Assembly (NCBI RefSeq): GCF_025971925.1 | Contig: NZ_JAPDHV010000003.1 | Span: forward strand, 383,558-447,557 | Source: Chryseobacterium oryctis | GTDB lineage: Bacteria > Bacteroidota > Bacteroidia > Flavobacteriales > Weeksellaceae | Reading direction: 5' to 3' | Length of the DNA: 64,000 nucleotides | Part shown: positions 61,858 to 64,000 of the stretch, piece by piece | How the letters are laid out: each line of letters opens with the position of its first letter | Numbering within the stretch: the stretch's first letter is position 1 | Notes under the pieces: model-generated | Told to the model about the DNA's origin: nothing | Databases searched by the model: none | Seen by the model: only the letters and a program-made list of their open reading frames with translations | Translations under genes and position numbers: made by a program

Positions 61858-64000
61858 AGTATCCGAAAATTTCTTCTAAGCTTACTTCTGTAAATGTTCC
61901 CATTTTGTTGACTGCATCCATATTGAGGTTTTCTTTTTTCCCGATAATGGCAGTATTGAAATGCAGTGGTTTTATTTCTGTCTGATAAAAATTCTTAACT
62001 TCTTCAAAACTCAAGCTCTGAATCTGCTCATACATATCTTTTCTGAAATCGTAAGAAATTCCCAGTTTTTTTAGTTTTAATGTATTGAAAAATATATTCG
62101 TTCTTGTGATTCTTGTGGAGGCAATTTGCTTCAATGCCGCATTTTTGGCATTTTCAAACTGAATGGGTACTTCAGGAAGTTCATTCATCAAATCAGTCAT
62201 TGTATCGACTGCAATTTGTAGTTTATCGGGCTGTGTTCCGATATATGTTGTTACATAATCAGGATGCCCCAATTCTGCATTTGCAGCATAAGACACATAA
62301 GCAGAATATGCCAAACTTTTACTTTCTCTAATCTCCTGAAACACTATTGATGATAAACCTTTTCCAAAATACTCGTTAAAAACGTTGATTTTCCCAAAAT
62401 TTCGGGTATCTACATCATGTCCTTTTGCGACTTTCATCATTTCCACCTGTACCATATCATAATCAATAAAATATACTTTTCCGCTGGTTTCAGGTTCAGG
62501 ATAAAGTTTAGGTTCAGGAACAGCAAAAGACGTATTATCAATATATTGACCTATATAATTTTTAAAATTATTGAAATCTTTTCCGTAGAAAAATATCTGA
62601 TAAGGAAATTTGAATAAATTTTTCATTCGGACTGTAAATTCCTCAACGTTTGTATTTTGCAACTGCTCTTTTGAAATCACATCTTTAAAACGAGAAAAAT
62701 CACCGAGTTTAGCGTAAGTCGACAAAGCCGTCATTATACGGTTTTTATCTTTTTTAATTGCTACTCTGTTTTCAAGTATTGTTTCTACAAACTGATTGTA
62801 GATTTTCTGGTCAGGTTTCACATCAGAAAGCCAATGTTGAAGAAGTTCAATTCCTTTTTCGATATTCTCTTCTAAACCATTCAGAGAAATCAAAAGCTGA
62901 TCTTGAGTAGTTTTAAAATCATTGGTTACTCCAATCTTGAAAAACTCTTTCTTCAAATCTTCAGGCGAAAATTTTTCTGTTCCCAAATATTGAAGGAGTT
63001 GTGTTGAAAGACCAAGTTCTCTGTCGTTGTCACTTCCAAAAGGGAAAATAAAATGAACCTGAGCCAAATCATTATATTTATTTTTAACAAAACTCAGCCT
63101 CTTATCTTTAATAGTATCTGTTTCTATTTCTTTTTGATAATCAATAAATTCCGGCTGAATATCTTCTGTCTTTTCTGCCAAAATTTCTTTCAAAAACTCA
63201 GATTGGGCATCTCGATTGATTTTAATTGGTGTGATTCCCGGATTTTCTACTCTTAGAAGTTTATCATTAATTCCTTTTTCTTTATGAATAATCACATAAT
63301 TATCCTTAAAAAAATCATTCGCAAAATTTACAACATCCTGTTTTGTAAATTGAGCATAAATATCCATTTCATTAAGTTCCTGCTCCCAACTTCTGCCTTT
63401 GATATAGGTATCATAAAGATTCGTTGCCAAACCATCTGCCGTTTCCAGAGTTTTCATTCTCTGGATTTTAAAATCATTAATGATTGCAGGTAACATCCAA
63501 TCAGGAAAATCTCCTTTTTTCACCAATTCTAATTGTTCCAAAACCAAATCTCTGGCTTCATCAAGCGTTTGATTTTCTTTAGGAACCGCAACAATTGAAA
63601 AATACCCGTACTGTTTTAATCCTACAGAAAAGGCTTGTCCCCAAAGTAATTTTTGAGTTTGATTGATATTCAAATCTAATAATCCTGCTTCTCCTCTATT
63701 ACTCAGAATATTTACCACAACATCCGCCAACATCGCTTCTCTTGAGCCATAACTTTCTGTTCTCCAAGCAATCTGAACTCTTGGTGTTGTCGGACTTTTT
63801 ACCACTCTTTTTACAATTTCGGTAATTGGTTTTTCAACAATCGGAGTTTTTTTAGGGAGTTCTTTGTAAGGAATTGTACCAAAATATTGGTCAATCAGCT
63901 TAATCGTTTCTTCAAAATCTAAGTCGCCCACCAAAACCATTGCATAATTATTAGGAACATAATATTCATCAAAATATTTATGAATAGCTTTCATCGAAGG
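61856..64000 (-). CDS. M16 family metallopeptidase, C-terminal part (cut by window end)
   Basis: The frame stays open through base 64000 (Pro-Ser before the Met at 63994), so the gene begins outside the window. The visible 714 or so residues hold the second part of the first M16 half (YYVPNNYAMVLVGDLDFEETIKLI, then PRVQIAWRTESYGSREAML) and a second inactive-type half (LSFVKNKYNDLAQVHFIFPFG; NEYFGKGLSSIVFQEIRESKSLAYSAYVSY; RITRTNIFFNTLKLKKLGI). The zinc-binding HxxEH motif would lie in the missing N-terminus. Family length suggests that roughly a quarter is missing. Bacteroidota homologues are periplasmic insulinase-like peptidases. Confidence 0.9.
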   Translation of the reverse strand, partial: PSMKAIHKYFDEYYVPNNYAMVLVGDLDFEETIKLIDQYFGTIPYKELPKKTPIVEKPITEIVKRVVKSPTTPRVQIAWRTESYGSREAMLADVVVNILSNRGEAGLLDLNINQTQKLLWGQAFSVGLKQYGYFSIVAVPKENQTLDEARDLVLEQLELVKKGDFPDWMLPAIINDFKIQRMKTLETADGLATNLYDTYIKGRSWEQELNEMDIYAQFTKQDVVNFANDFFKDNYVIIHKEKGINDKLLRVENPGITPIKINRDAQSEFLKEILAEKTEDIQPEFIDYQKEIETDTIKDKRLSFVKNKYNDLAQVHFIFPFGSDNDRELGLSTQLLQYLGTEKFSPEDLKKEFFKIGVTNDFKTTQDQLLISLNGLEENIEKGIELLQHWLSDVKPDQKIYNQFVETILENRVAIKKDKNRIMTALSTYAKLGDFSRFKDVISKEQLQNTNVEEFTVRMKNLFKFPYQIFFYGKDFNNFKNYIGQYIDNTSFAVPEPKLYPEPETSGKVYFIDYDMVQVEMMKVAKGHDVDTRNFGKINVFNEYFGKGLSSIVFQEIRESKSLAYSAYVSYAANAELGHPDYVTTYIGTQPDKLQIAVDTMTDLMNELPEVPIQFENAKNAALKQIASTRITRTNIFFNTLKLKKLGISYDFRKDMYEQIQSLSFEEVKNFYQTEIKPLHFNTAIIGKKENLNMDAVNKMGTFTEVSLEEIFGY

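Overview
The window looks like chromosomal DNA of a Chryseobacterium-like member of the Flavobacteriales (Bacteroidota). The sequence is AT-rich. Many genes are preceded by the Bacteroidota-type -7 box TAnnTTTG and lack clear Shine-Dalgarno sites. The gene content is typical of the group: SusC/SusD pairs, an Oar-like TonB receptor, an S46 dipeptidyl peptidase, a GSCFA protein and a T9SS sorting domain. The genus is inferred, not proven.

Left arm (1-18751), mostly housekeeping: the 3' part of obgE, an outer-membrane barrel protein, an RhlE-like DEAD-box helicase, TatD nuclease, a ClbS/DfsB-like protein, GSCFA protein, polyprenyl diphosphate synthase, a phosphate-transport pair (DUF47/PhoU-like plus Pit), a second DEAD-box helicase with a DbpA-type RNA-binding end, and DUF2461. 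A surface-polysaccharide block follows: FkbM methyltransferase and a flippase on the + strand, converging on aspA, a methyltransferase and two glycosyltransferases on the - strand. A lipoprotein amidase ends the arm.

Centre (18835-41258), a 22 kb polymorphic-toxin island. It lies between a tRNA-Ser-Pro-Arg operon and a second tRNA-Pro-Arg operon whose Pro and Arg genes have the same sequence as the first. All protein genes here are on the - strand. A T9SS-sorted protein (38740-40128) is followed after 9 bases by a 3426-residue SpvB/FG-GAP/RHS protein (28450-38730) with a C-terminal toxin domain, then its immunity gene. Downstream lies an array of 5'-truncated RHS cores, each joined to a different toxin end and followed by a candidate immunity gene: a second member of the main toxin family (frameshifted), a lysozyme/SLT-like domain, a candidate HExxxH metallopeptidase, a toxin-44-like domain, and two unrecognised ends. 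Three immunity candidates are lipoproteins, one of them present in two copies. A boundary element with a terminator hairpin recurs between modules. The orphan cores have no ATG start in the conserved block, so they look like a silent reservoir of tips that could recombine into the expressed gene.

Right arm (41369-64000): prmA with an SH3-domain protein, an SDR reductase, and a probable organophosphate-scavenging region made of two operons (SusC-SusD-metallophosphoesterase; Oar-like TonB receptor-glycerophosphodiesterase). Then come ligA, an MgtC family protein, an S46 peptidase whose specificity residue is Arg (DPP11 type), a polysaccharide deacetylase translationally coupled to a GNAT acetyltransferase, and an M16 peptidase cut by the window end.

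Several starts were moved from TTG codons lying in or beside the -7 box to the next ATG.
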